Positions 1 through 8,449 of a DNA stretch of 61,585 nt are shown in pieces (positions within the stretch are counted from its first letter, which is position 1; each line of letters begins with the position of its first letter). The DNA is taken from NCBI RefSeq assembly GCF_006228125.1, contig NZ_VDFY01000088.1:1-61585 (forward strand). Direction: 5' to 3'. The notes beneath the pieces are model-generated. The model did no database searches, was not told the origin of the DNA, and saw only the letters and a list, made by a program, of their open reading frames with translations. This DNA is from Micromonospora orduensis (lineage in GTDB: Bacteria > Actinomycetota > Actinomycetes > Mycobacteriales > Micromonosporaceae). Made by a program: the position numbers and the translations under genes.

Positions 1-216
1 GCACCCCGGGACCTGGCCGGCTACAAGCAGGTGACCGCCGCGCACGCCGCGTTCGGCGCGGGTACGCCCGGCGCCCGCCTCGACTACCTGGTGCTCACCG
101 ATCCCGAGTTGGAGCCGGGGCCGGTGTCCGGGCCGGCCCGGCTGGTGATCGCCGCGTGGGTCGGGGCCACCCGCCTGATCGACAACGCGGCGATCCACCT
201 GGCACCCCGTCCCTGA
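1..216 (+). CDS. panC: Pantothenate synthetase, C-terminal fragment
   Basis: The window opens inside this gene. The last 71 codons are present and end at TGA 214-216. PanC condenses pantoate with beta-alanine, using ATP, in CoA synthesis. The visible part is the C-terminal subdomain, with the family-typical stretches [13 protein letters not shown] and [16 protein letters not shown] near the end. The catalytic HIGH and KMSKS-like motifs lie upstream of the window. panD starts 44 bp downstream on the same strand, so the enzyme making beta-alanine and the enzyme using it are probably co-transcribed. The assignment rests on the C-terminal sequence plus this neighbour. Confidence 0.9.
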   Translation, partial: APRDLAGYKQVTAAHAAFGAGTPGARLDYLVLTDPELEPGPVSGPARLVIAAWVGATRLIDNAAIHLAPRP

Positions 217-260
217 CCCGGCCCCTCCCACCTCCACCACTTTGGCGAAAGGCCATTCCG

Positions 261-689
261 ATGCTGCGGACCATGCTCAAGTCGAAGATCCACCGGGCCA
301 CGGTGACCCAGGCCGACCTGCACTACGTGGGTTCGGTGACTGTGGACGAGGATCTGCTCGACGCCGCCGACCTGCTCCCCGGCGAGCAGGTGGCGATCGT
401 GGACATCACCAACGGCGCCCGGCTGGAGACGTACGTGATCCCCGGTGAGCGGGGCAGCGGCGTGATCGGCATCAACGGTGCCGCCGCGCACCTCGTACAC
501 CCCGGTGACCTGGTCATCCTGATCTCGTACGGGCAGATGGACGAGGCCGAGGCCCGGTCGTACCGGCCGCGGGTGGTGCATGTGGACGCCGACAACCGGG
601 TGATCGAGCTGGGCGCCGACCCGGCCGCGGTGGCCCCCGGCACGGCCGGTGACCCGGTGCCCAGCCCGCTGGCCGTGTCCGCCGTGTGA
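261..689 (+). CDS. panD: Aspartate 1-decarboxylase
   Basis: PanD decarboxylates L-aspartate to beta-alanine for pantothenate and CoA. The 142-residue product begins [16 protein letters not shown]. It contains the self-cleavage site YVGSVTVD, with Gly24-Ser25; Ser25 becomes the pyruvoyl cofactor. The catalytic Lys9 and the [12 protein letters not shown] and [10 protein letters not shown] stretches are family-typical. ATG 261 is preceded by GAAAGG at 247-252. The last ~25 residues (Ala/Pro/Val-rich) go beyond the conserved core, as is common in actinobacterial PanD. It sits just after panC. Confidence 0.96.
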   Translation: MLRTMLKSKIHRATVTQADLHYVGSVTVDEDLLDAADLLPGEQVAIVDITNGARLETYVIPGERGSGVIGINGAAAHLVHPGDLVILISYGQMDEAEARSYRPRVVHVDADNRVIELGADPAAVAPGTAGDPVPSPLAVSAV

Positions 690-785
690 CCCCCCGCGTC
701 GCCATTCCGGTCTGTCACCGGAAGGTCATGTGCGGTTACCCTTGGCGCGCTGGCGCAAGCTGGCGGGTGGCTGGGGGAGGCCGCT

Positions 786-1679
786 ATGCGCAGTGCCGTG
801 ACGACCCTGTTCGCCGTCGCCGTGACGGCGGTGCTGCTGGTGGGCTGCGCCGGGTCCGGCGACCTGGACGGTGACCTGACCGACGAGTGGGCCGCGATGG
901 CGGCGCCGTCGGCGTTCACTCCGGCGGCCGGTGTGTGTCACGCCGCCGATTTCACCGACGTGGTCACCCTGGCCGGCTACGAGCCGGTGGACTGCGCGGG
1001 GCCGCACCGGCTGGAGACCGTGCATGTCGGGGCGTTCCCGGCCCAACGGGCGACCGCCCCGGCGGGTGGTTCGGCGGAGCTGCGGGGCGCGTTCGCCGAG
1101 TGCGACACCCGGGCGACCGGGTACGTGGGTGACGACTGGCGGGCCGGGCGGCTGCGGTTGTCCGTGGCGCTGCCCTCCGGGCCGGGCTGGGCGGCGGGCT
1201 CCCGCTGGTTCCGGTGCGATCTCACCGAACTGAGCACTGTCGAGGCGGCGGCGACGGTGGTGGTCCGCTCGGGCAGCCTGCGGGACGCGTTGAAGACCCC
1301 CTCGCCGCTGCGGCTGGGTTGCCAGCAGACCCGTGGCGCGGCCGGGCGGGTGCAGACGCTGGTCCCGGTGGAGTGCGGCAGGCAGCACGACGCCGAGTTC
1401 GTCGGGGTGTGGCGTGCGCCGGACACGCCGTACCCCACCAGGGACGCCGACTGGGCGCCGCTCTACACGGGCTGCCGCAGCGCCCTCGGCCGCTACGTGG
1501 GCGTGCCGGACGACGCCGAGCTGCGTTTCCGCAGCGGTGTGGTGGTCCGCCCACCGGGGGCCGGGCGGTGGCGGGTCGGTGACCGGGGCGTGCGCTGCTA
1601 CCTGTGGCTCAGCGACCGTACGGTGATCGCCTCACTGAAGGGCGCGGGCCCGGCGGGTCTTCCGGTCCGGACGAAGTGA
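786..1679 (+). CDS. Septum-formation-like lipoprotein with duplicated domain
   Basis: The 297-residue product has a lipoprotein signal: a hydrophobic stretch at residues 8-19 followed by the lipobox LVGC, with Cys21 as the lipidated residue. It would be anchored on the outer face of the membrane. The body holds two related copies of a Cys-rich module. One, around residues 45-90, has the pattern VCHAADF..VDCAGPHRLETV. The second, around 175-225, has GCQQTR..PVECGRQHDAEFVGVW. This C..C..H..E pattern resembles the actinobacterial septum formation family, named by homology and with no known biochemical role. A strong GGGGGAGG Shine-Dalgarno sequence precedes ATG 786. It stands alone between panD and nadB, and no link to cofactor synthesis is apparent. 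Confidence 0.7.
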   Translation: MRSAVTTLFAVAVTAVLLVGCAGSGDLDGDLTDEWAAMAAPSAFTPAAGVCHAADFTDVVTLAGYEPVDCAGPHRLETVHVGAFPAQRATAPAGGSAELRGAFAECDTRATGYVGDDWRAGRLRLSVALPSGPGWAAGSRWFRCDLTELSTVEAAATVVVRSGSLRDALKTPSPLRLGCQQTRGAAGRVQTLVPVECGRQHDAEFVGVWRAPDTPYPTRDADWAPLYTGCRSALGRYVGVPDDAELRFRSGVVVRPPGAGRWRVGDRGVRCYLWLSDRTVIASLKGAGPAGLPVRTK

Positions 1680-1775
1680 CCACGGCCCGACGGTCGGCGC
1701 GGCCCGCCCGGCGCGGGACGGGGTAGCCGATACCACTCGTCCCGCCCCCGCCGCCCCCGGCGAGGATCGTTCGGG

Positions 1776-3485
1776 TTGACTGGTGGGATGGACCTTCCGA
1801 CCGTCGACCTGCCGGCCCTGCCCAGACTGCTGGCCGCGCCCGAGCCCGGCTGGGTGGAGACCACCGACGTGATCGTCGTGGGGTCCGGGGTGGCCGGCCT
1901 GACCGCCGCGCTGCACCTGCGGGAGGCGGGTCTGCACGTCACGGTCGTCACCAAGGTCAACATTGACGACGGCTCGACCCGGTGGGCGCAGGGCGGCATC
2001 GCCGCGGTGCTCGACCCGGCGGACACACCGGCGGCGCACGCCCGGGACACCGAGGTCGCCGGGGTGGGGCTCTGCGACCCGGCGGCGGTGCGGGTGCTGG
2101 TCGAGGAGGGCCCGACCCGGTTGCGGGAGCTGATCCGGATCGGCGCCGAGTTCGACCGTCACCCGGACGGCTCGCTGATGCTGACCCGCGAGGGCGGGCA
2201 CCGGGCGGACCGCATCGTGCACGCCGGCGGGGACGCCACCGGCGCGGAGGTGCAGCGCGCCCTGCACGCCGCCGTGCAGCGCGACCCGTGGATCCGGCTG
2301 GTCGAGCACGCCCTGGTGCTGGACCTGCTGCGGGCGCCCGGCGACGGGCCGGACGGGCTCGGCCCGGCCTGCGGGATCACCCTGCACGTGCTCGGCGAGG
2401 GCAGCGAGGACGGCGTGGGCGCGCTGCTGGCCCGGGCGGTGGTGCTGGCCACCGGCGGGATGGGGCAGGTCTTCGCGGCCACCACCAACCCGGCGGTCTC
2501 CACCGGCGACGGGGTGGCGCTGGCGATGCGGGCCGGCGCGGCGGTGACCGACGTCGAGTTCGTCCAGTTCCACCCGACCGCGCTGATCACCCCGTCCGGT
2601 GCGGGCGTGCCCGGCGCCGGGCACGCGCAGCAGCCACTGGTGTCCGAGGCGCTGCGCGGCGAGGGCGCGTACCTGGTGGACGCGGACGGCAAGCGGTTCA
2701 TGGTGGGCCAGCACGAGTTGGCCGAGCTGGCCCCCCGGGACGTGGTGGCCAAGGGCATCCACCGGGTGCTGCTGGCCACCGGCGCGGATCACGTCTTCCT
2801 CGACGCCCGGCACCTCGGCGGCGCCTTCCTGGCCGGGCGGTTCCCCACCATCGTGGCGTCCTGCCTGGCGATCGGCGTCGACCCGGCCACCGACCTGATC
2901 CCTGTCGCCCCGGCGGCGCACTACGCCTCCGGCGGCGTCCGCACCGACCTGCGCGGCCGCACCTCCATCCCTGGCCTGTACGCCTGCGGCGAGGTGGCGT
3001 GCACGGGCGTGCACGGCGCGAACCGGCTGGCCAGCAACTCGCTGCTGGAGGGGCTGGTGTTCTCCCGCCGGATCGCCGACGACATCGCGGCCGGCCTGCC
3101 CGAGCAGGCGCAGCCGGCCGACACCGGCGCCTGGCGGGGCGGCGAGGGGTGGGTGCTGCCGGCCGAGGTCACGCCCGCTCTGCAACGGGCGATGACCCGG
3201 GGCGCGGGAGTGCTGCGGTCGGCGGCGACGTTGGCCGCGACGGCCGGGACGCTTACCGAGCTGGGCGCTGCCCGGGGCCGACCGAGGACCGCCGACTGGG
3301 AGGCGACCAACCTGCTCACTGTGGCGTCCACGCTCGTGGCGGCGGCGTACGCGCGCGGCGAGACCCGGGGTTGCCACTGGCGGGAGGATTTCCCGACGGC
3401 CGACGAACGGTGGCTGGGCCATCTGGTCGGGGCGGTCGGGGCGCAGGGCCGGTTGACGTCTCAGTGGGAGGAGAGCAAACCATGA
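1776..3485 (+). CDS. nadB: L-aspartate oxidase
   Basis: This flavoenzyme oxidises L-aspartate to iminoaspartate, the first step of de novo NAD synthesis. The 569-residue reading has an N-terminal FAD-binding Rossmann motif (VVGSGVAGLTAALHL), the substrate-region signature GGHRADRIVHAGGDATG, the FAD-site motif HGANRLASNSLLEGLVF and the C-terminal helical domain of the succinate dehydrogenase/fumarate reductase flavoprotein family. The start is uncertain. TTG 1776 has GAGGA at 1762-1766 at good spacing, while ATG 1788 in the same frame has none. The stop overlaps the nadC start (ATGA, 3482-3485), so the two are translationally coupled. No quinolinate synthase gene (nadA) is in the window. Confidence 0.95.
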   Translation: MTGGMDLPTVDLPALPRLLAAPEPGWVETTDVIVVGSGVAGLTAALHLREAGLHVTVVTKVNIDDGSTRWAQGGIAAVLDPADTPAAHARDTEVAGVGLCDPAAVRVLVEEGPTRLRELIRIGAEFDRHPDGSLMLTREGGHRADRIVHAGGDATGAEVQRALHAAVQRDPWIRLVEHALVLDLLRAPGDGPDGLGPACGITLHVLGEGSEDGVGALLARAVVLATGGMGQVFAATTNPAVSTGDGVALAMRAGAAVTDVEFVQFHPTALITPSGAGVPGAGHAQQPLVSEALRGEGAYLVDADGKRFMVGQHELAELAPRDVVAKGIHRVLLATGADHVFLDARHLGGAFLAGRFPTIVASCLAIGVDPATDLIPVAPAAHYASGGVRTDLRGRTSIPGLYACGEVACTGVHGANRLASNSLLEGLVFSRRIADDIAAGLPEQAQPADTGAWRGGEGWVLPAEVTPALQRAMTRGAGVLRSAATLAATAGTLTELGAARGRPRTADWEATNLLTVASTLVAAAYARGETRGCHWREDFPTADERWLGHLVGAVGAQGRLTSQWEESKP

Positions 3486-4378
3486 CGGAGTCGACGCGGA
3501 CGGTGTTGCTGGCGGCCGGACTCGACCCGGAGCAGGTGCGGCGGGTGATCGAGACCGCGCTCGTCGAGGACCTGGGGCCGGATTTCCTGGACGTCACAAG
3601 TGCGGCCACCATTCCGGCGGAGCAGACCGACACCGCCGACCTGGTGGCCCGCGCCGACGGGGTGCTGGCCGGGATGGCCGTGGCCGCTGCCGTGTTCGAG
3701 CTGGTGGGCGAGGTGACCGGCTCCGGTCGTACCGTCGACGTGTCGGTGCTGGCCCGCGACGGCGAGCGGGTGGCCCGCGGCGACGTGCTGGCGACGGTGA
3801 CCGGCCCGACCCGGCTGCTGCTGACGGCCGAGCGGACGGCGCTCAACCTGCTCTGCCGGATGTCCGGGGTGGCCACCCACACCCGTGCCTGGGCGGACGC
3901 CCTGGCCGGTACGAAGGCGATGGTGCTGGACACCCGCAAGACGACGCCGGGCCTGCGGGCGCTGGAGAAGTACGCGGTGCGGGCCGGCGGCGGCACCAAC
4001 AAGCGGATGGGCCTCTACGACGTCGCCATGATCAAGGACAACCACAAGCTGGCGGCCGGGGGGATCACGGCGGCGTTCCGGCGGGTCCGGGAAGCGTTCC
4101 CGGAGGTCCCGGTGCAGGTCGAGGTAACCACTGTCGACGAGGCGGTGGAGGCCGTGGAGGCCGGGGCGGACTTCCTGCTCTGCGACAACATGACGCCGGA
4201 GACGCTGGCCCGGGCGGTGGACGCGGTAGGCGACCGGGCGGAGCTGGAGGCGACCGGCGGGCTGACCCTGGAGGCGGCGGCCCGGTACGCGGCCACCGGC
4301 GTCGACTTCCTCTCGGTGGGTGCGCTTACCCACTCGTCACCGATCCTGGACATCGCGATGGACCTGCGCACCGGGTAG
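3482..4378 (+). CDS. nadC: Nicotinate-nucleotide pyrophosphorylase (carboxylating)
   Basis: NadC (quinolinate phosphoribosyltransferase) converts quinolinate and PRPP to nicotinate mononucleotide and CO2. The 298-residue product carries the PRPP/quinolinate-site signature RKTTPGLRALEKYAVRAGGG with the following HNKRMGL-like segment (here TNKRMGLYD), then IKDNH. The alpha/beta-barrel strands VEVTTVDEAVEAVEAGAD, LLCDNM and EATGGL follow. Length and motif order are typical. It overlaps nadB by 4 nt and ends at TAG 4378, 17 bp before the coaX start. Confidence 0.97.
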   Translation: MTESTRTVLLAAGLDPEQVRRVIETALVEDLGPDFLDVTSAATIPAEQTDTADLVARADGVLAGMAVAAAVFELVGEVTGSGRTVDVSVLARDGERVARGDVLATVTGPTRLLLTAERTALNLLCRMSGVATHTRAWADALAGTKAMVLDTRKTTPGLRALEKYAVRAGGGTNKRMGLYDVAMIKDNHKLAAGGITAAFRRVREAFPEVPVQVEVTTVDEAVEAVEAGADFLLCDNMTPETLARAVDAVGDRAELEATGGLTLEAAARYAATGVDFLSVGALTHSSPILDIAMDLRTG

Positions 4379-4383
4379 TTGTC

Positions 4384-4389
4384 TAGGCT
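4384..4389 (+). promoter_or_regulatory. -10 element for a leaderless coaX mRNA
   Basis: TAGGCT ends 6 bp before GTG 4396, and no Shine-Dalgarno sequence is visible. Position and sequence fit a sigma-HrdB-type -10 with transcription starting at the initiation codon. Confidence 0.55.
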
Positions 4390-4395
4390 GCGAGC

Positions 4396-5154
4396 GTGCT
4401 GCTCTGCATCGACATCGGAAACACGAACACCGTGCTGGCGACCTTCGACGGCGACAAGCTGGTGCACTCCTGGCGGATCAAGACCGATGCCCGTTCGACG
4501 GCGGACGAGCTGGGCCTGATGTTCCGGGGCCTGCTCGCCGGGGACAACGTCGAGATCACCGGTGTGGCCGCCTGCTCCACGGTGCCCGCCGCGCTGCGGT
4601 CGCTGCGCACCATGCTCGGCCGCTACTACGCCGACCTGCCGAGTGTGATCGTCGAGCCGGGCGTGCGCACCGGGGTGCAGCTGGCCATCGACAACCCGAA
4701 GGAGGTGGGCGCCGACCGGGTGGTGAACACCCTGGCGGCGTACACCCTCTACGGCGGGCCGTCGATCGTGGTGGACTTCGGCACCACCACCAACTTCGAC
4801 GTGATCAGCGGGCGGGGCGAGTTCCTCGGTGGGGCGTTCGCCCCGGGCATCGAGATCTCGTTCGACGCGCTGGCCGCGCGCGCCGCCCAGCTGCGCAAGG
4901 TCGAGGCGACCAAGCCCCGCTCGGTGATCGGCAAGAACACCGTGGAGTGCCTCCAGGCCGGCCTGTACTTCGGCTTCGCCGGGCAGGTGGACCGGATCGT
5001 CGAGCGGATGACCGAGGAGCTGGGCGAGGTGAAGGCGGTGATCGCCACCGGCGGCCTCGCCGCCCTGGTGCTCAACGAGTGCCGGAGCATCACCCACCAC
5101 GAACCGATGATCACGCTGATCGGTCTGCGGATGGTCTACGAACGCAACCTGTGA
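4396..5154 (+). CDS. coaX: Type III pantothenate kinase
   Basis: CoaX phosphorylates pantothenate with ATP, the committed step of CoA synthesis. It belongs to the ASKHA fold and is insensitive to CoA feedback. The 252-residue product starts MLLCIDIGNTNTVLATFDG, the phosphate-1 motif with its Asp. It has DFGTTTNFDVI (phosphate 2) and ATGGLAALV (adenosine site), as well as PGVRTG and the NPKEVGADRVVN stretch that binds pantothenate. Initiation at GTG 4396 is supported by the TAGGCT element just upstream. It completes a panC-panD-coaX pathway set now interrupted by nadBC. Confidence 0.95.
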   Translation: MLLCIDIGNTNTVLATFDGDKLVHSWRIKTDARSTADELGLMFRGLLAGDNVEITGVAACSTVPAALRSLRTMLGRYYADLPSVIVEPGVRTGVQLAIDNPKEVGADRVVNTLAAYTLYGGPSIVVDFGTTTNFDVISGRGEFLGGAFAPGIEISFDALAARAAQLRKVEATKPRSVIGKNTVECLQAGLYFGFAGQVDRIVERMTEELGEVKAVIATGGLAALVLNECRSITHHEPMITLIGLRMVYERNL

Positions 5155-5158
5155 CCGT

Positions 5159-5896
5159 TCAGCGCCGGCGGGCGCGCAGCACCAGCGTCCGGTACGGCAG
5201 CTCGACGGTCTCCCGGCCGGCCAGGTCAGGGTGGGTGGCCAGGAGGTCGGTCAGCTCCCGCTCGACCCGCTGCCGATCGGTGTCCGAGGCGGTGAGCCAG
5301 TAGGAACGGGTCCGGATCATCCCGCGTACCTCGTCCGGGGTGAGGGTCGTGCGGTGCGCGAACTCGCGCGTCTCGATCGCGCCGAACGCCGGACCGAAGT
5401 CCGCGTACTTCACCATGATGTTGCCCGACTTGTCGTCGAGGTGGGCGATCCGGCCCAGCTCCGCCACCCACTCGACCCTGTCGTCCCGGATGTTCCAGAT
5501 GGGGGCGAAGATGCCGCCGGGGCGGAGCACCCGGGCGATCTCGGCGTGTGCGGGCTCCTGGTCGAACCAGTGGTACGCCGTCCCGACCAGCACCGCGTCC
5601 GCCGCCGCGTCGGGCAGCGGCACGGCCTCGGCGCTGCCCGCCAGCGCCGTCGTGCCCGGGGTGCTGTCGGCGAGTTGCGCCCGCATCCCCGGATCGGGCT
5701 CGACGGGTACGACCTGGTGGCCCAGGGCCTGTACGCCGCGGGTCAGGATGCCGGTGCCCGCGCCGAGGTCGACGACCCGACCGCTGCTCAGCCCGTCGAA
5801 TGCCCAGCGCAGGGCGGCTTCCGGATAGCGCGGACGAAATCGGTCGTAATCGCTCGCCGCAGCGCCGAAGGAGAGGGCGTGAGTGTGATCGACCAT
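5159..5896 (-). CDS. Class I SAM-dependent methyltransferase (UbiE-like)
   Basis: A 245-residue methyltransferase with the Rossmann SAM motif I VVDLGAGTGILTRGV, the acidic end of strand 2 (VVPVEPDPGMRAQL), motif II AVLVGTAYHWFD and motif III RVLRPGGIFAPIWN. The aromatic/His pair YHWF after strand 4 is frequent in a broad family of small-molecule methyltransferases. The substrate cannot be read from sequence. It is convergent with coaX (4 bp between the stops) and divergent from lysS. TAACCT at 5904-5909 on the minus strand ends 7 bp before ATG 5896, which suggests a leaderless mRNA. Confidence 0.85.
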   Translation of the reverse strand: MVDHTHALSFGAAASDYDRFRPRYPEAALRWAFDGLSSGRVVDLGAGTGILTRGVQALGHQVVPVEPDPGMRAQLADSTPGTTALAGSAEAVPLPDAAADAVLVGTAYHWFDQEPAHAEIARVLRPGGIFAPIWNIRDDRVEWVAELGRIAHLDDKSGNIMVKYADFGPAFGAIETREFAHRTTLTPDEVRGMIRTRSYWLTASDTDRQRVERELTDLLATHPDLAGRETVELPYRTLVLRARRR

Positions 5897-5903
5897 GACG
5901 GGC

Positions 5904-5909
5904 AGGTTA
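5904..5909 (-). promoter_or_regulatory. -10 element for the leaderless methyltransferase gene
   Basis: TAACCT on the minus strand, 7 bp from the ATG at 5896-5894. No Shine-Dalgarno sequence. Confidence 0.5.
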
Positions 5910-5985
5910 TCCGGTAACAGCCCTCCGACCGCTTGAGTACGCTCGGGCCTGACCCCCCGTATCTCCCGTGACGAGGAAGCGTGCC

Positions 5986-7494
5986 GTGAGCGAGCAGAAC
6001 GCCGTACCAGTGGACCCCGCCGACGACCTTCCCGAGCAGATGAAGGTCCGCCGGGAGAAGCGGGACCGGATGCTCGCCGAGGGCATCGAGCCCTACCCGG
6101 TCGGTTTCCCCCGCACCACCACCCTGGCGGAGATCCGGACCCGGTACGCGGATCTGCCCACCGACACCGCCACCGGTGACGAGGTCTCGGTCACCGGCCG
6201 GGTGATCTTCGTACGCAACACCGGCAAGCTCTGCTTCGCGACCCTGCGGGACGGCGACGGCACCGAGTTGCAGGCGATGCTGTCGCTGGACCGGGTCGGC
6301 CCGGAGCGGCTGGAGGCCTGGAAGCGCCTCGTCGACCTCGGCGACCACGTCGGCGTCACCGGTGAGGTGATCACCAGCCGCCGGGGTGAGCTCTCAGTGC
6401 TGGCGCAGCGGTGGGAGATGACCGCGAAGGCGCTGCGGCCGCTGCCGGTGGCGCACAAGCCGCTCTCCGAGGAGGCCCGGGTCCGTCAGCGCTACGTCGA
6501 CCTGATCGTCCGGCCGCAGGCCCGGCAGATGGTCCGTACCCGGGCGGCGGCCGTACGCAGCCTGCGTGATTCGCTGCACGGGCAGGGCTTCATCGAGGTG
6601 GAAACGCCGATGTTGCAACTTCTGCACGGCGGTGCTGCCGCTCGACCGTTCGTGACCCACAGCAATGCGTTGAACACCGATCTGTATCTACGAATCGCGC
6701 CGGAACTGTTTCTCAAGCGCGCCGTGGTCGGTGGCGTCGATCGGGTCTTCGAGATCAACCGCAACTTCCGTAATGAGGGTGTCGACTCTTCGCACTCACC
6801 CGAGTTCGCGATGCTGGAGACCTACCAGGCGTACGGCGACTACGACACGATGGCCGAGTTGACCCGCAATCTCGTGCAACAGGCGGCGATCGCGGTCAGC
6901 GGCTCGACGGTGGTGACCCACGCCGACGGGCGCGAGTTCGACCTGGGTGGCGAGTGGCGCTCGGTGACGCTGTTCGGGGTGCTTTCCGAGGCACTCGGCG
7001 AGGAGGTCACGGTGCGCACCGAGCGGTCCCGCCTCGTCGAGTACGCGGACAAGGTGGGATTGGCCGTGGACCCCAAGTGGGGGCCGGGCAAGCTGGCCGA
7101 GGAACTGTTCGAGGAACTGGTCGTTCCCGGCCTGCAGGCGCCCACCTTCGTGCGGGACTACCCGGAGGAGACCAGCCCGCTCACCCGGGCGCACCGCAGT
7201 GAGCCCGGGCTGGCCGAGAAGTGGGACCTCTACGTGCTCGGGTTCGAGTTGGGCACCGCGTACTCCGAGCTGGTGGACCCGGTGGTGCAGCGGGAGCGGC
7301 TGGTGGCCCAGGCGCAGCTGGCCGCGCGGGGTGACGACGAGGCGATGCGTCTCGACGAGGACTTTCTCCGGGCGATGGAGTACGGAATGCCGCCGGCCGG
7401 CGGTATGGGAATGGGAATCGACCGGCTCTTGATGGCCCTGACCGGGCTCGGAATTCGGGAAACGATCCTCTTCCCGTTGGTCCGCCCGGAGTAG
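5986..7494 (+). CDS. lysS: Lysyl-tRNA synthetase (class II)
   Basis: LysRS charges tRNA-Lys. The 502-residue product has an N-terminal OB-fold anticodon-binding domain (residues ~60-160, [21 protein letters not shown]). The class II catalytic domain follows, with motif 1 near [10 protein letters not shown], motif 2 [20 protein letters not shown] and motif 3 [18 protein letters not shown] 5986 is chosen over in-frame GTG 5968 because GAGGAAG (5973-5979) lies 6 bp upstream of it, and the N-terminus [19 protein letters not shown] is then family-like. It is followed by lsr2 and clpC, the order conserved in mycobacteria. Confidence 0.96.
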   Translation: MSEQNAVPVDPADDLPEQMKVRREKRDRMLAEGIEPYPVGFPRTTTLAEIRTRYADLPTDTATGDEVSVTGRVIFVRNTGKLCFATLRDGDGTELQAMLSLDRVGPERLEAWKRLVDLGDHVGVTGEVITSRRGELSVLAQRWEMTAKALRPLPVAHKPLSEEARVRQRYVDLIVRPQARQMVRTRAAAVRSLRDSLHGQGFIEVETPMLQLLHGGAAARPFVTHSNALNTDLYLRIAPELFLKRAVVGGVDRVFEINRNFRNEGVDSSHSPEFAMLETYQAYGDYDTMAELTRNLVQQAAIAVSGSTVVTHADGREFDLGGEWRSVTLFGVLSEALGEEVTVRTERSRLVEYADKVGLAVDPKWGPGKLAEELFEELVVPGLQAPTFVRDYPEETSPLTRAHRSEPGLAEKWDLYVLGFELGTAYSELVDPVVQRERLVAQAQLAARGDDEAMRLDEDFLRAMEYGMPPAGGMGMGIDRLLMALTGLGIRETILFPLVRPE

Positions 7495-7605
7495 TCCCGC
7501 CCGGCTCACAGCGAGCCGTAACCGCATCCTATTGACGGGGCAAGCAGCGCGCGGGTTATTGTGCTCTCGTTAGCAGGAGTGCCCTGCTCGAAAGGAATGT
7601 GGGAC

Positions 7606-7950
7606 GTGGCCAAGCAGATCATTCACAAGCTGGTCGATGACCTGGACGGCGGGGACGCGGACGAGACCGTCAAGTTCGCGCTCGACGGCGTTCAGTACGA
7701 GATCGACCTGTCGAGTTCCAACGCCGCGAAATTGCGCGACGTATTCGCGCCGTACGTGGGTGCCGGCACGAAGGTGGGCCGGGGTGGCGTCGTGATCGGT
7801 GGGCGGGCTGCCCGCGGCCGGGGCGGCGCGACCGCGGACCGCGAGCAGAACAAGGCGATCCGGGAGTGGGCCAAGAAGGCGGGCAAGGACATCTCGGACC
7901 GGGGCCGGATCCCGCAGGAGATCGTCGACGAGTTCCACGCCAAGCGCTGA
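7606..7950 (+). CDS. lsr2: Lsr2 nucleoid-associated xenogeneic silencer
   Basis: Lsr2 is the actinobacterial H-NS analogue. It oligomerises through its N-terminus and binds the minor groove of AT-rich DNA. The 114-residue product begins (M)AKQIIHKLVDDLDGGDADET, the dimerisation domain. A basic Gly-rich linker runs over residues ~62-82 (GRGGVVIGGRAARGRGG). The C-terminal DNA-binding domain reads IREWAKKAGKDISDRGRIP, whose RGR core inserts in the minor groove. GTG 7606 is chosen because it gives the canonical N-terminus and has AAAGGAA about 8 bp upstream; in-frame GTG 7561 would add 15 unrelated residues. Its targets in this very GC-rich DNA would be rare AT-rich islands. Confidence 0.96.
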   Translation: MAKQIIHKLVDDLDGGDADETVKFALDGVQYEIDLSSSNAAKLRDVFAPYVGAGTKVGRGGVVIGGRAARGRGGATADREQNKAIREWAKKAGKDISDRGRIPQEIVDEFHAKR

Positions 7951-7991
7951 CCCGTCAGCAGCCTGGGTGCAGGCGCCACCGAAGGCGACAC

Positions 7992-8028
7992 CGACGCCGG
8001 ACCGGAGCATTCCTCCGGGCCGGCGTCG
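7992..8028 (+). terminator. Hairpin terminator after lsr2
   Basis: CGACGCCGG (7992-8000) pairs with CCGGCGTCG (8020-8028), and the inner CCGGAG/CTCCGG (8002-8007/8013-8018) encloses loop CATTC. The stem has one A-G mismatch. There is no T tract, as is usual in this GC class. Confidence 0.6.
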
Positions 8029-8434
8029 CCGTATCCACCCCTCCCGTGCCCGCTTCGCGGATCAGGGAAGCTTCCGGCGCCGACCGACGTTGTCCACAAC
8101 CAGTGGAGCGACCTTCCACAGCCTGTGGACAACCGTCCCCCGGGGTCCCGCGCGGCGTTTTCGCGCGGCGATCCACCCCCTGGAGGGCTTCCGAAGCCGG
8201 GGAAGGGCCTCCGTCGCGTCAGTCGGATTTCGCTCTGCGCGTAGCGACAGGGGTACCGGAACACCTCCTGAGCGCGGACGGTTGTGCAAAACGACGTGCA
8301 ACCGACCCACACCGGAGACACACGACCACGGCTGAGTCGGTAAGCGACGATAGAGTAAGGAGGCACGGACGCCCGTCCCGGACGTTCGTGCACCGGCCCC
8401 GCCAAGATCTTGACCATCAAGGCGCACGGCACGT
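8029..8434 (+). promoter_or_regulatory. Long clpC upstream region
   Basis: There is no gene between the lsr2 terminator and clpC. The stretch holds two facing DnaA-box sequences (8090-8132), an inverted repeat TCGCT/AGCGA (8230-8234/8243-8247), an inverted repeat CGGTTG/CAACCG (8279-8284/8299-8304) and a possible -10, TAGAGT (8351-8356). That -10 would give a leader of roughly 90 nt. The Shine-Dalgarno sequence GAGGAG at 8435-8440 follows. ClpC promoters in actinobacteria are commonly controlled by ClgR. The 8230-8247 repeat does not fit the ClgR consensus well enough to name it. Confidence 0.45.
8090..8132. promoter_or_regulatory. Inverted pair of DnaA-box sequences
   Basis: TTGTCCACA at 8090-8098 on the plus strand and the same 9-mer on the minus strand at 8124-8132 (read as TGTGGACAA). 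Centres are 34 bp apart, and an imperfect TTCCACAG lies between them. TTGTCCACA is the actinobacterial form of the DnaA box. Both matches are exact. Confidence 0.6.
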
Positions 8435-8449
8435 GAGGAGCACGAGGGC

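Noticed and set aside
1982..3481. Open frame upstream of nadC that would give an 798-residue product
   Set aside because: It is the Arg/Gly-rich +1 shadow of nadB. The nadC start at 3482 gives the full conserved enzyme.
8090..8132. Chromosomal replication origin
   Set aside because: Only two DnaA boxes, with no AT-rich unwinding element and no dnaA, dnaN or parAB genes nearby.
8230..8247. ClgR operator in front of clpC
   Set aside because: The inverted repeat TCGCT/AGCGA has the wrong internal spacing for the ClgR consensus as I know it, so it is recorded only as an unnamed repeat.
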